In this document: one piece after another, positions 17,708-26,323 of the stretch
Position numbering within the stretch: position 1 is the stretch's first letter
How the letters are laid out: every line of letters begins with the position of its first letter
DNA from: Gracilimonas sp017641085
GTDB lineage: Bacteria > Bacteroidota > Rhodothermia > Balneolales > Balneolaceae
NCBI RefSeq assembly: GCF_046115515.1
Contig: NZ_CP175953.1
Strand: one strand, 5' to 3'
DNA: 64,000 nt
The notes under the pieces: model-generated
Databases searched by the model: none
Told to the model about the DNA's origin: nothing
The model's input: the letters and a program-made list of their open reading frames with translations, nothing else
Translations under genes and position numbers: made by a program

Positions 17708-18658
17708 TTGGAAGATACACCTTCAGAAAAAAATATCGACATCAGTATCGTGGTTCCCGTTTATAATGAAGAGGAATCATTACCCGAGCTGGAAAAGGCA
17801 ATTAGCAAGGCATTATCGGCTGATTACAGCTATGAAATTATTTTTGTTGATGACGGCTCATCGGATAAATCTTGGCAGCAGGTTCTTTCAATGGGGGGCG
17901 AGAAAGATTTTATTCATGGAATCGCACTAAGTCATAATTACGGTAAGAGCGTAGCCCTGCAGGCCGGCTTTGAGAAAGCACAGGGAAAGTATGTTGTAAC
18001 CATGGATGCTGATCTCCAGGATGATCCCAATGAAGTGCCCGAGATGGTACAAATGCTAAAAGACGGATATGATTTGGTGAGCGGCTGGAAAAAAGAACGC
18101 CACGATCCAATTTCAAAAACCATCCCGTCCAAATTCTTCAATTTCGTTACCCGAAAAGTTGCCGGGATTGAATTGCATGATTTTAATTGCGGCCTCAAAG
18201 CGTACAGAGCAGAAGTGGTTAAGAATATCTATCTGTACGGAGAACTGCACAGGTATATTCCCATGCTGGCAAAGCGAGAAGGATACACCCGGATTACTGA
18301 GAAAGTGGTTACGCATCATCCCCGTAAGTATGGAAAAACTAAATTTGGGCTGTCCAGGTTTATGAATGGATTTCTTGACCTGATTACGATTACTTTTGTG
18401 CAGCGGTACTTGCAAAAGCCCATGCATTTTTTTGGTACAGTAGGGGTGTTGTTACTCTTAGCCGGTGGAGGTATCAACCTGTACATGGCACTGCTAAAGT
18501 TTGTTTACAGGCAGGGTATTGGTGACCGCCCGCTCTTATTTCTAGGTATTTTGCTGATGGTAGTAGGCGTGCAGTTTTTCTCAACCGGATTATTGGGCGA
18601 AATGATCAACAAAAACAATGTGAAGGATCAAAAACCGAGGGTCAGAGAAATTATTTAA
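17708..18658 (+). CDS. Family 2 glycosyltransferase, polyprenyl-phosphate sugar transferase type
   Basis: The 316-residue protein has a GT-A domain (SIVVPVYNEEESLPELEKAI, VDDGSSDKSW, DADLQDDP with the metal-binding DxD-like acidic residues) and two C-terminal membrane helices at about 240-262 and 275-298. This is the DPM1/GtrB architecture, which transfers a sugar to undecaprenyl phosphate at the cytoplasmic face. The start appears to be TTG (17708), since no ATG or GTG precedes the conserved strand. The sugar and final acceptor are not deducible. Confidence 0.88.
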   Translation: MEDTPSEKNIDISIVVPVYNEEESLPELEKAISKALSADYSYEIIFVDDGSSDKSWQQVLSMGGEKDFIHGIALSHNYGKSVALQAGFEKAQGKYVVTMDADLQDDPNEVPEMVQMLKDGYDLVSGWKKERHDPISKTIPSKFFNFVTRKVAGIELHDFNCGLKAYRAEVVKNIYLYGELHRYIPMLAKREGYTRITEKVVTHHPRKYGKTKFGLSRFMNGFLDLITITFVQRYLQKPMHFFGTVGVLLLLAGGGINLYMALLKFVYRQGIGDRPLLFLGILLMVVGVQFFSTGLLGEMINKNNVKDQKPRVREII

Positions 18659-18722
18659 CCGGTATAATTATCAGATTGTGGAAGCGTTTATATTGTGTCG
18701 TTCAACTTTAATCAACACACTT

Positions 18723-19130
18723 ATGAAGCTAAAAAGTAATCTGCTTTTCGTTTCAACATTCCTGTTCATCCTGATGGCAGGCTGTGATGCAAACATCTTT
18801 GATTCCAATAAAGATGTACAGATCCGGATCCAAAATTCATCGGAGTACACCCTCGAAAATATCAGGGTTTCATTTCCTGACGAAGAAGTGAGTTATGGAA
18901 CATTAGACCCGGCTCAGAGCAGCGACTACCGAAAGGTGAATAAAGCCTATCGCTACGCATACATCGAATCAGAAATTGATGGAGAGAAAGCCATATTGCA
19001 ACCGATCGATTACGTTGGGGAAGATTTTCTTGATGAAGGGAAATACACCTATCAGTTGTTTGTTTATGGTGAGTCCGGGCAAAGTGAACCAATGCGCTTC
19101 TATCTTGGTTTAGAGCTGAAGAAAAACTGA
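18723..19130 (+). CDS. Small lipoprotein of unknown function
   Basis: The 135-residue protein starts at ATG 18723 with a lipoprotein signal (MKLKSNLLFVSTFLFILMAGC), the lipobox cysteine at residue 21. An upstream in-frame start at 18678 would bury the signal peptide, so it is not used. The mature part is acidic, beta-rich and ends in a predicted edge strand (MRFYLGLELKKN). I do not recognise the family. It follows the glycosyltransferase by 64 nt and may be co-transcribed. Confidence 0.7.
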   Translation: MKLKSNLLFVSTFLFILMAGCDANIFDSNKDVQIRIQNSSEYTLENIRVSFPDEEVSYGTLDPAQSSDYRKVNKAYRYAYIESEIDGEKAILQPIDYVGEDFLDEGKYTYQLFVYGESGQSEPMRFYLGLELKKN

Positions 19131-19697
19131 TATTATCTAAAATAAGAATGTAAAATCAGTTATTTACAGGCAGTTGATGTATTAACTTTTTGTTAAAAGC
19201 ATCAAAATGTAGAAACTGACACTTGTCAGGTAATATATTTTTCCGTTATTTAGTTTCATCATAAATAAGGAGCGTCTTCATTATTGGGCGTCAACTCATC
19301 TGTTGGATTCAGAATAAGGTTTGCTCCTGATTTAGCTAAACTGCAATTTTTTAAAATTAACAGCCAATGGCTACGTCAGTATCGGTTCACTTATATTCAT
19401 TTTGTCCAAAAAGTCATCAGCTTAAGCTGAAAGGTTCGTGCTACTCTTATCTTTGCCAAATTCTTTTTCTAAGTTTGGGCACCAGCTTTTTTTACCATTT
19501 TCAGGGATTCTTGGAACGCTGTTTCGGCTAATCTAATCCCGACTGCTTCTGTAACGGCATTTCATTTGAGGAAAAATATCTTCGAAAGGAATAATAAGCT
19601 GTTACCAATCAACGAACGGTTAACATCTTCCATCAAACTAACTAAGAAATAAAAACTATTAGTGGGTACTTACGCCCGCAAATTTTAGGTGTTTACT
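19131..19697 (+). other. 567-nt intergenic region upstream of the APC permease
   Basis: No convincing gene lies here. A -7-like TATCTTTG occurs at 19448-19455, without a clear TTG at the expected distance, and would give a leader of about 235 nt. Complementary AGGAGC/GCTCCT segments occur about 50 nt apart near 19270-19327. A 54-codon ATG frame (19367-19531) rich in Phe, Ser and Cys is probably chance. No known riboswitch consensus was recognised. Confidence 0.4.
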
Positions 19698-21770
19698 ATG
19701 TCTGATAATAAACTTAAAAAACAACTTGGCCTCTACGATGTATTTGCCATCTGTACCGGTGCTATGTTCAGCTCCGGGTTCTTCTTGCTACCGGGAATTG
19801 CGGCAGCCCAAACAGGGGAGTCGGTGTATTTGGCTTACCTGGCTTCCGGAATTCTGATTATACCCGCCATGCTCAGCGTGGCAGAATTATCTACGGCTAT
19901 GCCAAAATCGGGGGGAACCTATTACTTCCTGGATCGAAGTCTGGGTCCGATGGTAGGTACCATTGGCGGGTTAGGATCGTGGGTTGCCCTTATGTTTAAA
20001 AGTTCCTTTGCCCTTATTGGTATGGGAGCTTATTTAGCACTCTTCGTGGATGTTTCATTTACGATGCTAGCCCTCATTCTGACCCTGATATTTGGGTTCC
20101 TGAATATTTTCGGAGCGAAAGAAACAACACTCCTTCAGAGAATATTGGTCACGGTGTTAGTATTGATTATGGGACTTTTCATCATACAGGGGGTCTCGGC
20201 CGCCGGGTTGGATATCAGCATATCGGATTCGGAAAATGGATTTTTTAGCAACAACCTGCATGGTTTTATATCCACCATAGGCCTGGTCTTTGTGTCTTAT
20301 GCCGGGCTTACCAAGGTTACCAGTGTGGCTGAAGAAGTGAAGAATCCGGATCGGAATATTCCTCTCGGGATGATTCTTTCACTCACAACCGCCTCTCTGA
20401 TCTATGTTGCCGGAGTGTATATAATGCAGCAGGTTCTGACGGCAGAAGAGTTCTATTCAAGCCTTACGCCGGTAGCCGATGCGGGAGCAAAATTCATGAA
20501 CTGGTTACCCGGTTCAGGTGGCATGCTCCTTATTGTGGTTGCGGCAGTTGCTGCCTTTGCCTCAACCGGAAATGCCGGCATTATGTCTGCCTCAAGGTAT
20601 CCGTTCGCTATGTCGAGAGATAAGCTTATGAGCCCTAAGTTCAGCGATATCGGTAAGCAGGGTACTCCTTACTATGCCATTATCGTAACGGTAATTTGCA
20701 TGATTCTGATTCTTTTGATTTTTGATGTGGAATCGGTAGCCAAGCTTGCCAGTGCGTTTCAGTTGCTGCTGTTCGGGTTTATGTGTTTAGCAGTTATCGT
20801 AATGCGCGAAAGCAACATCAACAGTTACAGGCCGGGATTCAAATCACCGCTATACCCGTGGGTTCAAATTGCCGGGATGTTAATCTCTGTTTGGCTGGTA
20901 GCAGAAATGGGAATCCTTGCTGTATCACTTACCGGTTTCATCGTGGTGATGTGCGTGGCGTGGTACATCTACTATACAAAAGGCCGGATAAACCGAAGAG
21001 GAGCGATATTCCACGTTCATGAGCGACTGGGTAAGAAAAGGTATGATGATCTGGAGCTCGAGCTTTTGAACATCCTCAGCGAGAAAAACACCGGGGAGCA
21101 TCTTTCATACAAAGAAACCATTGCCCGAAGCATTATTGTAGATGTGGATTCGGAGAATACAAAAGTGGATGAATTGTTAAGAGAAGCCTCTAAAATTCTG
21201 TACGGCCGGTTGAAGGTGGAAAAAAAGATGCTGTTGAATGAGCTTACTGAAAACTACAACCATCGCTTCAATAAATTGAGCAGCGGGGTAATTTGCAGTT
21301 ATCATGCGATGGCTGAAGTTTCAGCTCCTGAATTGGTTGTTTTCCGGATTAAGAAATCGCTGGACCTTGAAATAACAGGAGTTGATGGCAATGTGTATAT
21401 GTACGCCATTCTCTTAGTCCCTGAAGAAGAGGAAGGATTGGATATCCGTTTGGTTGGGCATCTGGCTGAAATTGTTCAGTCATCCGGCTTCAAAAAGCGA
21501 TGGATGCAATCCGGTAACAAACGCGAACTCAGGGAGTGCTTGCTGAGTGAAGGTCACTTTATCCAGCTGAAAGTGAATGAAAGCAAGCAGCTCATGGAAT
21601 TTGCAGGTAAAAAAATCCGTGACATAAACCTGCCCGGGTCAAGTTTGATCACCATTATTTACCGGGGAAGTGAACTCATCATCCCGCATGGAAATACCCT
21701 AATCAATGAGGAAGATGAATTCCTGATGGTAGGTGATCCGGATGACATTAAAGAGCTGATGAGCAGTTAA
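19698..21770 (+). CDS. APC-family amino acid permease with EIIA-like and TrkA_C-like tails
   Basis: The 690-residue protein combines three parts. Residues about 1-430 are a twelve-helix APC transporter (LGLYDVFAICTGAMFSSGFF; AEEVKNPDRNIPLGM). Residues about 445-595 resemble a PTS EIIA-2 (nitrogen-type) domain: SYHAMAEVSAPELVVFRI with a histidine at 536 in the phosphorylation-site position, then VDGNVYMYAILLVPEEEEGL. The last 80 or so residues resemble TrkA_C/RCK_C (IREGS-like GSELIIPHGNTLINEEDEFLMVG). The tail suggests control by phosphorylation or small-ligand binding. The ATG at 19698 is preferred to a GTG three codons earlier. The transported substrate is unknown. Confidence 0.85.
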   Translation: MSDNKLKKQLGLYDVFAICTGAMFSSGFFLLPGIAAAQTGESVYLAYLASGILIIPAMLSVAELSTAMPKSGGTYYFLDRSLGPMVGTIGGLGSWVALMFKSSFALIGMGAYLALFVDVSFTMLALILTLIFGFLNIFGAKETTLLQRILVTVLVLIMGLFIIQGVSAAGLDISISDSENGFFSNNLHGFISTIGLVFVSYAGLTKVTSVAEEVKNPDRNIPLGMILSLTTASLIYVAGVYIMQQVLTAEEFYSSLTPVADAGAKFMNWLPGSGGMLLIVVAAVAAFASTGNAGIMSASRYPFAMSRDKLMSPKFSDIGKQGTPYYAIIVTVICMILILLIFDVESVAKLASAFQLLLFGFMCLAVIVMRESNINSYRPGFKSPLYPWVQIAGMLISVWLVAEMGILAVSLTGFIVVMCVAWYIYYTKGRINRRGAIFHVHERLGKKRYDDLELELLNILSEKNTGEHLSYKETIARSIIVDVDSENTKVDELLREASKILYGRLKVEKKMLLNELTENYNHRFNKLSSGVICSYHAMAEVSAPELVVFRIKKSLDLEITGVDGNVYMYAILLVPEEEEGLDIRLVGHLAEIVQSSGFKKRWMQSGNKRELRECLLSEGHFIQLKVNESKQLMEFAGKKIRDINLPGSSLITIIYRGSELIIPHGNTLINEEDEFLMVGDPDDIKELMSS

Positions 21771-21844
21771 ACCAAAAAAAACCTATGGCTGATTTCATTA
21801 ATCTAAATAGTAAGTGGAAAGATGGAAGAGCAAACCACTAATAG

Positions 21845-21878
21845 AAAAGCCCTGTGAAGTGAAGTTCACAGGGCTTTT
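21845..21878. terminator. Bidirectional terminator
   Basis: AAAAGCCCTGTGAA (21845-21858) pairs with TTCACAGGGCTTTT (21865-21878) around a six-nt loop. A and T tails on both sides let it serve the permease on the plus strand and the tRNA operon on the minus strand. Confidence 0.85.
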
Positions 21879-21888
21879 ATGTGGTATG

Positions 21889-21961
21889 TACCGCGTACGG
21901 GATTTGAACCCGTGCTACCGCCGTGAAAGGGCGGCGTCCTGGACCCCTAGACGAACGCGGC
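21889..21961 (-). tRNA. tRNA-Glu (UUC), copy 1
   Basis: A 73-nt cloverleaf read on the minus strand. The anticodon stem-loop is CCGCC-CUUUCAC-GGCGG, giving anticodon UUC, and the T-arm carries GGTTCAAATCC. CCA is not encoded. It is identical to the copy at 22105-22177 and is the last tRNA of the cluster before the terminator. Confidence 0.95.
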
Positions 21962-22021
21962 ATAAAATAAAGTCCATAAAAAAACCGTGGATGTTGTGTT
22001 GATCCACAGCTAATATAAAAG

Positions 22022-22096
22022 GGAGCCCGATGGGATTTGAACCCACGGCCTCTAGGGCCACAACCTAGCGCTCTAACCAACTGAGCTACGAGCTCC
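22022..22096 (-). tRNA. tRNA-His (GUG)
   Basis: The anticodon arm CTAGG-TTGTGGC-CCTAG gives GUG. The extra 5' G (position -1) opposite C73, diagnostic of tRNA-His, is encoded. CCA is not encoded. Confidence 0.95.
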
Positions 22097-22104
22097 ATTA
22101 ATAG

Positions 22105-22177
22105 TACCGCGTACGGGATTTGAACCCGTGCTACCGCCGTGAAAGGGCGGCGTCCTGGACCCCTAGACGAACGCGGC
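22105..22177 (-). tRNA. tRNA-Glu (UUC), copy 2
   Basis: Same 73-nt sequence as the copy at 21889-21961, on the other side of tRNA-His. The identity suggests a recent duplication or gene conversion within the cluster. Confidence 0.95.
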
Positions 22178-22231
22178 ATTAATAAAAATTCAATAAGTCA
22201 AAAAAAGAGCAACTTGTGTAAACCTCTTTAG

Positions 22232-22302
22232 AGGCGACAGGCGGACTCGAACCGCCGTACGAGGTTTTGCAGACCTCTGCCTAACCACTCGGCCATGTCG
22301 CC
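22232..22302 (-). tRNA. tRNA-Cys (GCA)
   Basis: A 71-nt cloverleaf; the anticodon arm GAGGT-CTGCAAA-ACCTC gives GCA, and the discriminator is U, as expected for cysteine. CCA is not encoded. Confidence 0.94.
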
Positions 22303-22324
22303 TTAAGCAAAAGCTAAAAGCTAG

Positions 22325-22398
22325 TACGCCCGACAGGAGTCGAACCTGTAACCTACGCCTTAGAAGGGCGTTGCTCTATCCAGTTGAGCTACGGGCGC
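22325..22398 (-). tRNA. tRNA-Arg (UCU)
   Basis: A 74-nt cloverleaf; the anticodon arm ACGCC-CTTCTAA-GGCGT gives UCU. The acceptor stem GCGCCCG pairs with CGGGCGU, with A as discriminator. Confidence 0.94.
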
Positions 22399-22462
22399 TC
22401 AACTTACAATATGTCAAAAAAACAAGATTTTCCGATCATAAAACCGAAAAATCTTTCTTTAG

Positions 22463-22536
22463 TCGGGGAGACAAGATTTGAACTTGCGACCCTTCGCTCC
22501 CAAAGCGAATGCGCTACCGGACTGCGCCACTCCCCG
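22463..22536 (-). tRNA. tRNA-Pro (UGG)
   Basis: A 74-nt cloverleaf; the anticodon loop TTTGGGA gives UGG. The first base C1 pairs with G72, as usual for proline tRNA. It is the first tRNA of the minus-strand cluster. Confidence 0.94.
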
Positions 22537-22616
22537 TTCTTCGAAAGACTCCAAATATAGGACTTATTTCAGACGGTTGCCAAATGAATAAATTACTTTT
22601 TTCTAAAAATTGGCAT

Positions 22617-23894
22617 TTATTTAGGTAGATCTTTCAGGATAGCTGAAACGTAGTTTTCCCAGCTCATATTCTCAGCAGATTTCCGAACATTTTCAGCCGG
22701 AAGCGGATGCTCGATAAACTTAAGCATTTGTTCTGCCATGGAGTCGATGTTACCGTCTTCAGCCAGGTAACCGTTAAAACCATCTTTTATGGTTTCCGGG
22801 AAATGTCCGACATTAGTGGCCAAAATGGGCAGTTCAAAATTATAGGTCAGTGATTCTACCCCGGATGGAGTTGCGGTGAGGTAGTAGAGCACACTACAGT
22901 CACTTACCTGAAAGTATTTATTAACGTCTTCGTTGGGGATGAACTCGTTTTTAACCACGGTACTTTCTTCTAACCCTAATTTTTCAATCAGTTGAAGGGG
23001 GCGGTAATCCTGTTCGCTTTCCTTGTTCTTGAGAAACAACTTTTGAGCGACCGCAAATAAACCACGCTTAATTTTTGTGGTGATTTTTGACGTATCCAGG
23101 GTAGCCCAGAATTCCTCTCCGCAGATCAGAAAAGAGACATCATCCCGCTGATCGGAAACTTGTTTGAAGGCCCGAATGGCGTTATGTAATCCCTTGTATT
23201 TTCGGATGAACCCAAAGAAAAGAAAAACATACTTATTTAAGCCCAGTTCCTTCTTGAACGCTTCCGTGTCAAAGTCGGGATCCGGTTCATATAAATCGTA
23301 AACCGGGTGAAATAGCTTGATCACCGTGGTGGCTTCAGAATCCGACCGTTCACCGGTTTCATTGATGGCAAAATTTCGGTTGGGATAAAGGGCATTCAGT
23401 TCATCCACCGTTTTATAGGCGTGTGTGATATAGGTGTCGGCATGTTTAATGCCTCTTTTGGTGAGCCGCTCATCGATGGTGCTGTCTTCTTTCTGAACCA
23501 CAAAATGTAAGTCGAAAATGATTTCTGCCCGGCAATGTTTCTTCAGCCATTTGGATATCGACCCCATGGGTATTCCCTGAATAGAAATTGCCCATTGAAA
23601 AATAACCTTATCTGGATTCAGCGATTTAATGTACTTCGCCGTTTCTTTCCAGCTGAAGGGATTGTTGTAGTTGGTGATATACTTCACCTTAATACGCGTG
23701 CCTTCCAGAAAATCAGATTGGCTGGATTTATCAACAAACTCCCGTGGAATGATTGATGGATACTGATTGGTCCAAGAAACAATATGGACTTCATTATCCG
23801 GATCTTTGTCCAGCGTTTTTGCCAGCGAGGTGTTGTAGTTAGAAATCCCACCTTTAAATTTTGGTCCCGGCCCAAAGCATACAATTTTAGCCAT
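22617..23894 (-). CDS. GT-B glycosyltransferase (family 4-like)
   Basis: The 425-residue protein has a GT-B organisation: an N-terminal Rossmann half with a glycine-rich loop (FGPGPKFKGGISNYNTSL) and a C-terminal half with KYVFLFFGFIRKYKGLHNAI and a late acidic stretch around SGVESLTYNFELPILATNVG, where ExxxGxxxLEA-like nucleotide-sugar contacts are expected. It follows an epimerase gene by four nt on the same strand, so both probably act on a surface polysaccharide or glycolipid. Sugar and acceptor are unknown. Confidence 0.85.
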   Translation of the reverse strand: MAKIVCFGPGPKFKGGISNYNTSLAKTLDKDPDNEVHIVSWTNQYPSIIPREFVDKSSQSDFLEGTRIKVKYITNYNNPFSWKETAKYIKSLNPDKVIFQWAISIQGIPMGSISKWLKKHCRAEIIFDLHFVVQKEDSTIDERLTKRGIKHADTYITHAYKTVDELNALYPNRNFAINETGERSDSEATTVIKLFHPVYDLYEPDPDFDTEAFKKELGLNKYVFLFFGFIRKYKGLHNAIRAFKQVSDQRDDVSFLICGEEFWATLDTSKITTKIKRGLFAVAQKLFLKNKESEQDYRPLQLIEKLGLEESTVVKNEFIPNEDVNKYFQVSDCSVLYYLTATPSGVESLTYNFELPILATNVGHFPETIKDGFNGYLAEDGNIDSMAEQMLKFIEHPLPAENVRKSAENMSWENYVSAILKDLPK

Positions 23895-23898
23895 CAGC

Positions 23899-24942
23899 TT
23901 AAGCGTATTTCTCTACGGCAACGTCATAAACGCGTCGCATGCCTTCCCGCAGAGATAGTTTGGGCTTCCAGTCGAGTTCTTCATTCACGTAGCTCATATC
24001 CGCATATCGGGAATGTACACCTACAGGTTTATCCAGTAATTTTTTGATTTCCGGATCATAACCGGCGAATTCAGTGAAAATCTCGATAATTTCGAGGAAG
24101 GTGGTCAGTCGGCCACTGCCAATATTAATCGCTCGGCCATCGGTAATTCTTTCCATAGCGTGGAGGGTGCAATCCATCACGTCTTCAATGTGCACAAAGT
24201 CACGGCCTTGTTGACCGGTTCCCCAAACTTCAAAAGGATCTTCTTTGAGAGCGGCACGCCGGGCAATAGCTGGGATAGGATAGGAAAGGTCCTGGTCTTC
24301 GCCATAACCTGAGAAAGGCCGGATACAAGTAACAGATACCCCATAGTATTTGGCAGCGATGTACGCGAGATACTCACCGGTTAATTTAGACCAGCCGTAC
24401 GTCATATCGGGCTGACCCATATTTTTGAAATCGATATCACTTTCACTCAGTGCAATAGCATCTTCTTCGGTTTGAAGGTCAACCGGGTAAGCCGCACTGG
24501 AACTTGGATACAGAACACGATTAGGTTTCTGGCGGCATACCCACAGAAAGAATTCTGCATCAATAGACAGGTCGAGGGCCACAAGCATGGGGTCACCATC
24601 AATTTTCGCTCTTCCACCCACAATAGCTGCAAAGTGAAATACATCTTTGAAGCGGGTTACGTCCAGCCCGTAGGTATCGTTGATGTGATTTTCATTATCC
24701 AGCATGGCCCGGATAAAATAGCGGGCATCCTGCTTCAGGAATACCATGCGTTCATCATCCCCGAAAAACTTGAGTCCGTTTTCTTTACGGGTCGGAGTGC
24801 CATCCGGAAGCCAGTCAGAAGGGTGAGTGCCAACGGATAAATCATCAATAAAGAAGATGGTATCGTCCGTGGTTTTGTGAAGTCGTTTTACAAAGTTTCT
24901 TCCGACGAATCCGCATCCGCCTGTAATTAGATGATAGCCCAT
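23899..24942 (-). CDS. NAD-dependent sugar epimerase/dehydratase (SDR family)
   Basis: The 347-residue extended SDR protein has the NAD-binding GGCGFVGRNFVKRL at residues 8-21 and the catalytic YGWSK (tyrosine and lysine spaced by three). SSSAAYP supplies the active-site serines. GSGRLTTFLEIIEIF in the C-terminal half is typical of nucleotide-sugar epimerases. It probably converts a UDP- or GDP-sugar for the glycosyltransferase encoded four nt downstream. It is divergent from a secreted protein gene. Confidence 0.87.
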   Translation of the reverse strand: MGYHLITGGCGFVGRNFVKRLHKTTDDTIFFIDDLSVGTHPSDWLPDGTPTRKENGLKFFGDDERMVFLKQDARYFIRAMLDNENHINDTYGLDVTRFKDVFHFAAIVGGRAKIDGDPMLVALDLSIDAEFFLWVCRQKPNRVLYPSSSAAYPVDLQTEEDAIALSESDIDFKNMGQPDMTYGWSKLTGEYLAYIAAKYYGVSVTCIRPFSGYGEDQDLSYPIPAIARRAALKEDPFEVWGTGQQGRDFVHIEDVMDCTLHAMERITDGRAINIGSGRLTTFLEIIEIFTEFAGYDPEIKKLLDKPVGVHSRYADMSYVNEELDWKPKLSLREGMRRVYDVAVEKYA

Positions 24943-25063
24943 ATAAAGAGTTTGTTTTTCAGATTTTTGCTGAAGATATGAATTTTGAGAAAAAGCCTTT
25001 GAAAAAGAAGAAATATTGTTGAAAAATCCCGTTCTTTGCAGTGCATTTAATCAAAAATCACTC

Positions 25064-26149
25064 ATGAAATATACTATTCCCTTTATTGTTTTTACGTTGA
25101 TTTCTGTAACAGCTTTTTCGCAGTCACTTCGTATATCCGAATCATCTTCCACTCGCAGTAACAGTGCCGGCGAATTTACGGTAGCCGGACATCAAATCAG
25201 CATGAGCAAAACCTCTCTTGGTTTCACATCAGGAGCTGCTTCTTCTGACCTGAATTCCCTTACGGCTTTATCCGGAGCGTTAGGTATTTCCGGGGTTACC
25301 GTTTATGAAGGTGGTGGTAAGGAATTGTATAATTCATCCGCTTATCAGCTTCAGCCAGGTGACAATTCAGCAAAAGTTTATGTAAAGCCGAATGGCGGAT
25401 TTATTGTGCGAGAGAATATTGCCAATTTTCTGTTTTTTGATGAATCGGGAAGCATTGAACAATCGATTTCCAATAGCTCTCAAAGTACAGAAGGTGAGTC
25501 GGTTTCAGAACTGGCTGCCGACCCTGCTTTTAAAACCGTGGTTTTGTATAACCCCAAGATAGTTCGTGATCAGATCGAAGGATCCCGTGCACGTATTGTT
25601 AAGCCGAACTGGACGACCACTGATATTTTCTACAGCGGAGATCGCGCCATCCGGTTCATTAAAGTTTCTGAGAACGGTCAGCTGATTGCAGTTGTGTCTT
25701 ATAAAGATGGTGAAGACGATAAAGTTGATGTGATGGATCGTTTTGGAAATGAACTGGAGACTTTTTCCTTTAATCAGAGTGTTGCCGATCTGAGGTTTTC
25801 CGAAGATGGAGAATTTGTAACGATCAGATCTAATAGCAGGGTGGGAGTCTATTCTGTGATTGACGGAGAAAGAGAAGGAAGCACGAGCTTCCGTTCTATG
25901 CTGCATTTCGCGGAGTATGTACCGCAAGATAACACGATCATTGCCTTAACCGCTGATATAGCCGGTTCGGTGTTATCGGGAGTAGAATTTCATGCAATCA
26001 ATGTAGAAGCAAGGGCAATCGAACGTCAAGACTACAGCGGGCAGTTAGGTATCTCTGATTTGCTTTCTGTGAGCTTAGATCGCACTGGTTCGAACAGCTA
26101 TTCTTTAACCGGATTGAGCAAAGCGCTTAACCTGAGCGTAAGTTTTTAA
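25064..26149 (+). CDS. Secreted protein with propeller-like repeats, unknown function
   Basis: The 361-residue protein starts at ATG 25064, giving a clean signal peptide (MKYTIPFIVFTLISVTAFSQ). The mature part is Ser-rich, then shows alternating strand segments such as AIRFIKVSENGQLIAVVSYK and DLRFSEDGEFVTIRSNSRVG that resemble blades of a WD40/lactonase-type beta propeller. No catalytic motif is evident. It is not obviously part of an operon and ends before a bidirectional terminator shared with clpC. I do not recognise the family. Confidence 0.65.
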   Translation: MKYTIPFIVFTLISVTAFSQSLRISESSSTRSNSAGEFTVAGHQISMSKTSLGFTSGAASSDLNSLTALSGALGISGVTVYEGGGKELYNSSAYQLQPGDNSAKVYVKPNGGFIVRENIANFLFFDESGSIEQSISNSSQSTEGESVSELAADPAFKTVVLYNPKIVRDQIEGSRARIVKPNWTTTDIFYSGDRAIRFIKVSENGQLIAVVSYKDGEDDKVDVMDRFGNELETFSFNQSVADLRFSEDGEFVTIRSNSRVGVYSVIDGEREGSTSFRSMLHFAEYVPQDNTIIALTADIAGSVLSGVEFHAINVEARAIERQDYSGQLGISDLLSVSLDRTGSNSYSLTGLSKALNLSVSF

Positions 26150-26171
26150 TCTAATCTCATACTTCTGAACT

Positions 26172-26200
26172 GTCATCGCGGGCTCAGACCCGCGATCTCC
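26172..26200. repeat. REP-like palindrome
   Basis: ATCGCGGG (26175-26182) and CCCGCGAT (26189-26196) form an eight-pair stem with loop CTCAGA, flanked by GTC on the left and CTCC on the right. The GTCATCGCG...GCGATCTCC ends match the element at 33953-34016 read on the minus strand. Confidence 0.6.
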
Positions 26201-26267
26201 TTAATCCGGGCTTGTGAGGTTTGGTATCAAGTAAGCAAGCATTAATTCCGGAAAGTGTACTCAATAA

Positions 26268-26300
26268 AAAAGCCGGTACATATATTATGCACCGGCTTTA
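26268..26300. terminator. Bidirectional terminator between the secreted protein gene and clpC
   Basis: AAAGCCGGT (26269-26277) and ACCGGCTTT (26291-26299) form a nine-pair stem with a 13-nt loop and A/T flanks on both sides. It lies between converging genes and can end both transcripts. Confidence 0.75.
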
Positions 26301-26323
26301 GTTTCTTTAAGAAGAATCTCAGC

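Noticed and set aside
19367..19531. 54-codon ATG frame before the APC permease
   Set aside because: No recognisable domain or clear ribosome site; likely chance in a long intergenic stretch.
19131..19697. Known riboswitch (for example c-di-AMP or amino-acid type)
   Set aside because: I could not fit any known consensus core; the pairing seen is too limited.
21814..22179. Open frames across the tRNA cluster, both strands
   Set aside because: They overlap well-formed tRNA genes, and their repeated peptides come from the duplicated tRNA-Glu.
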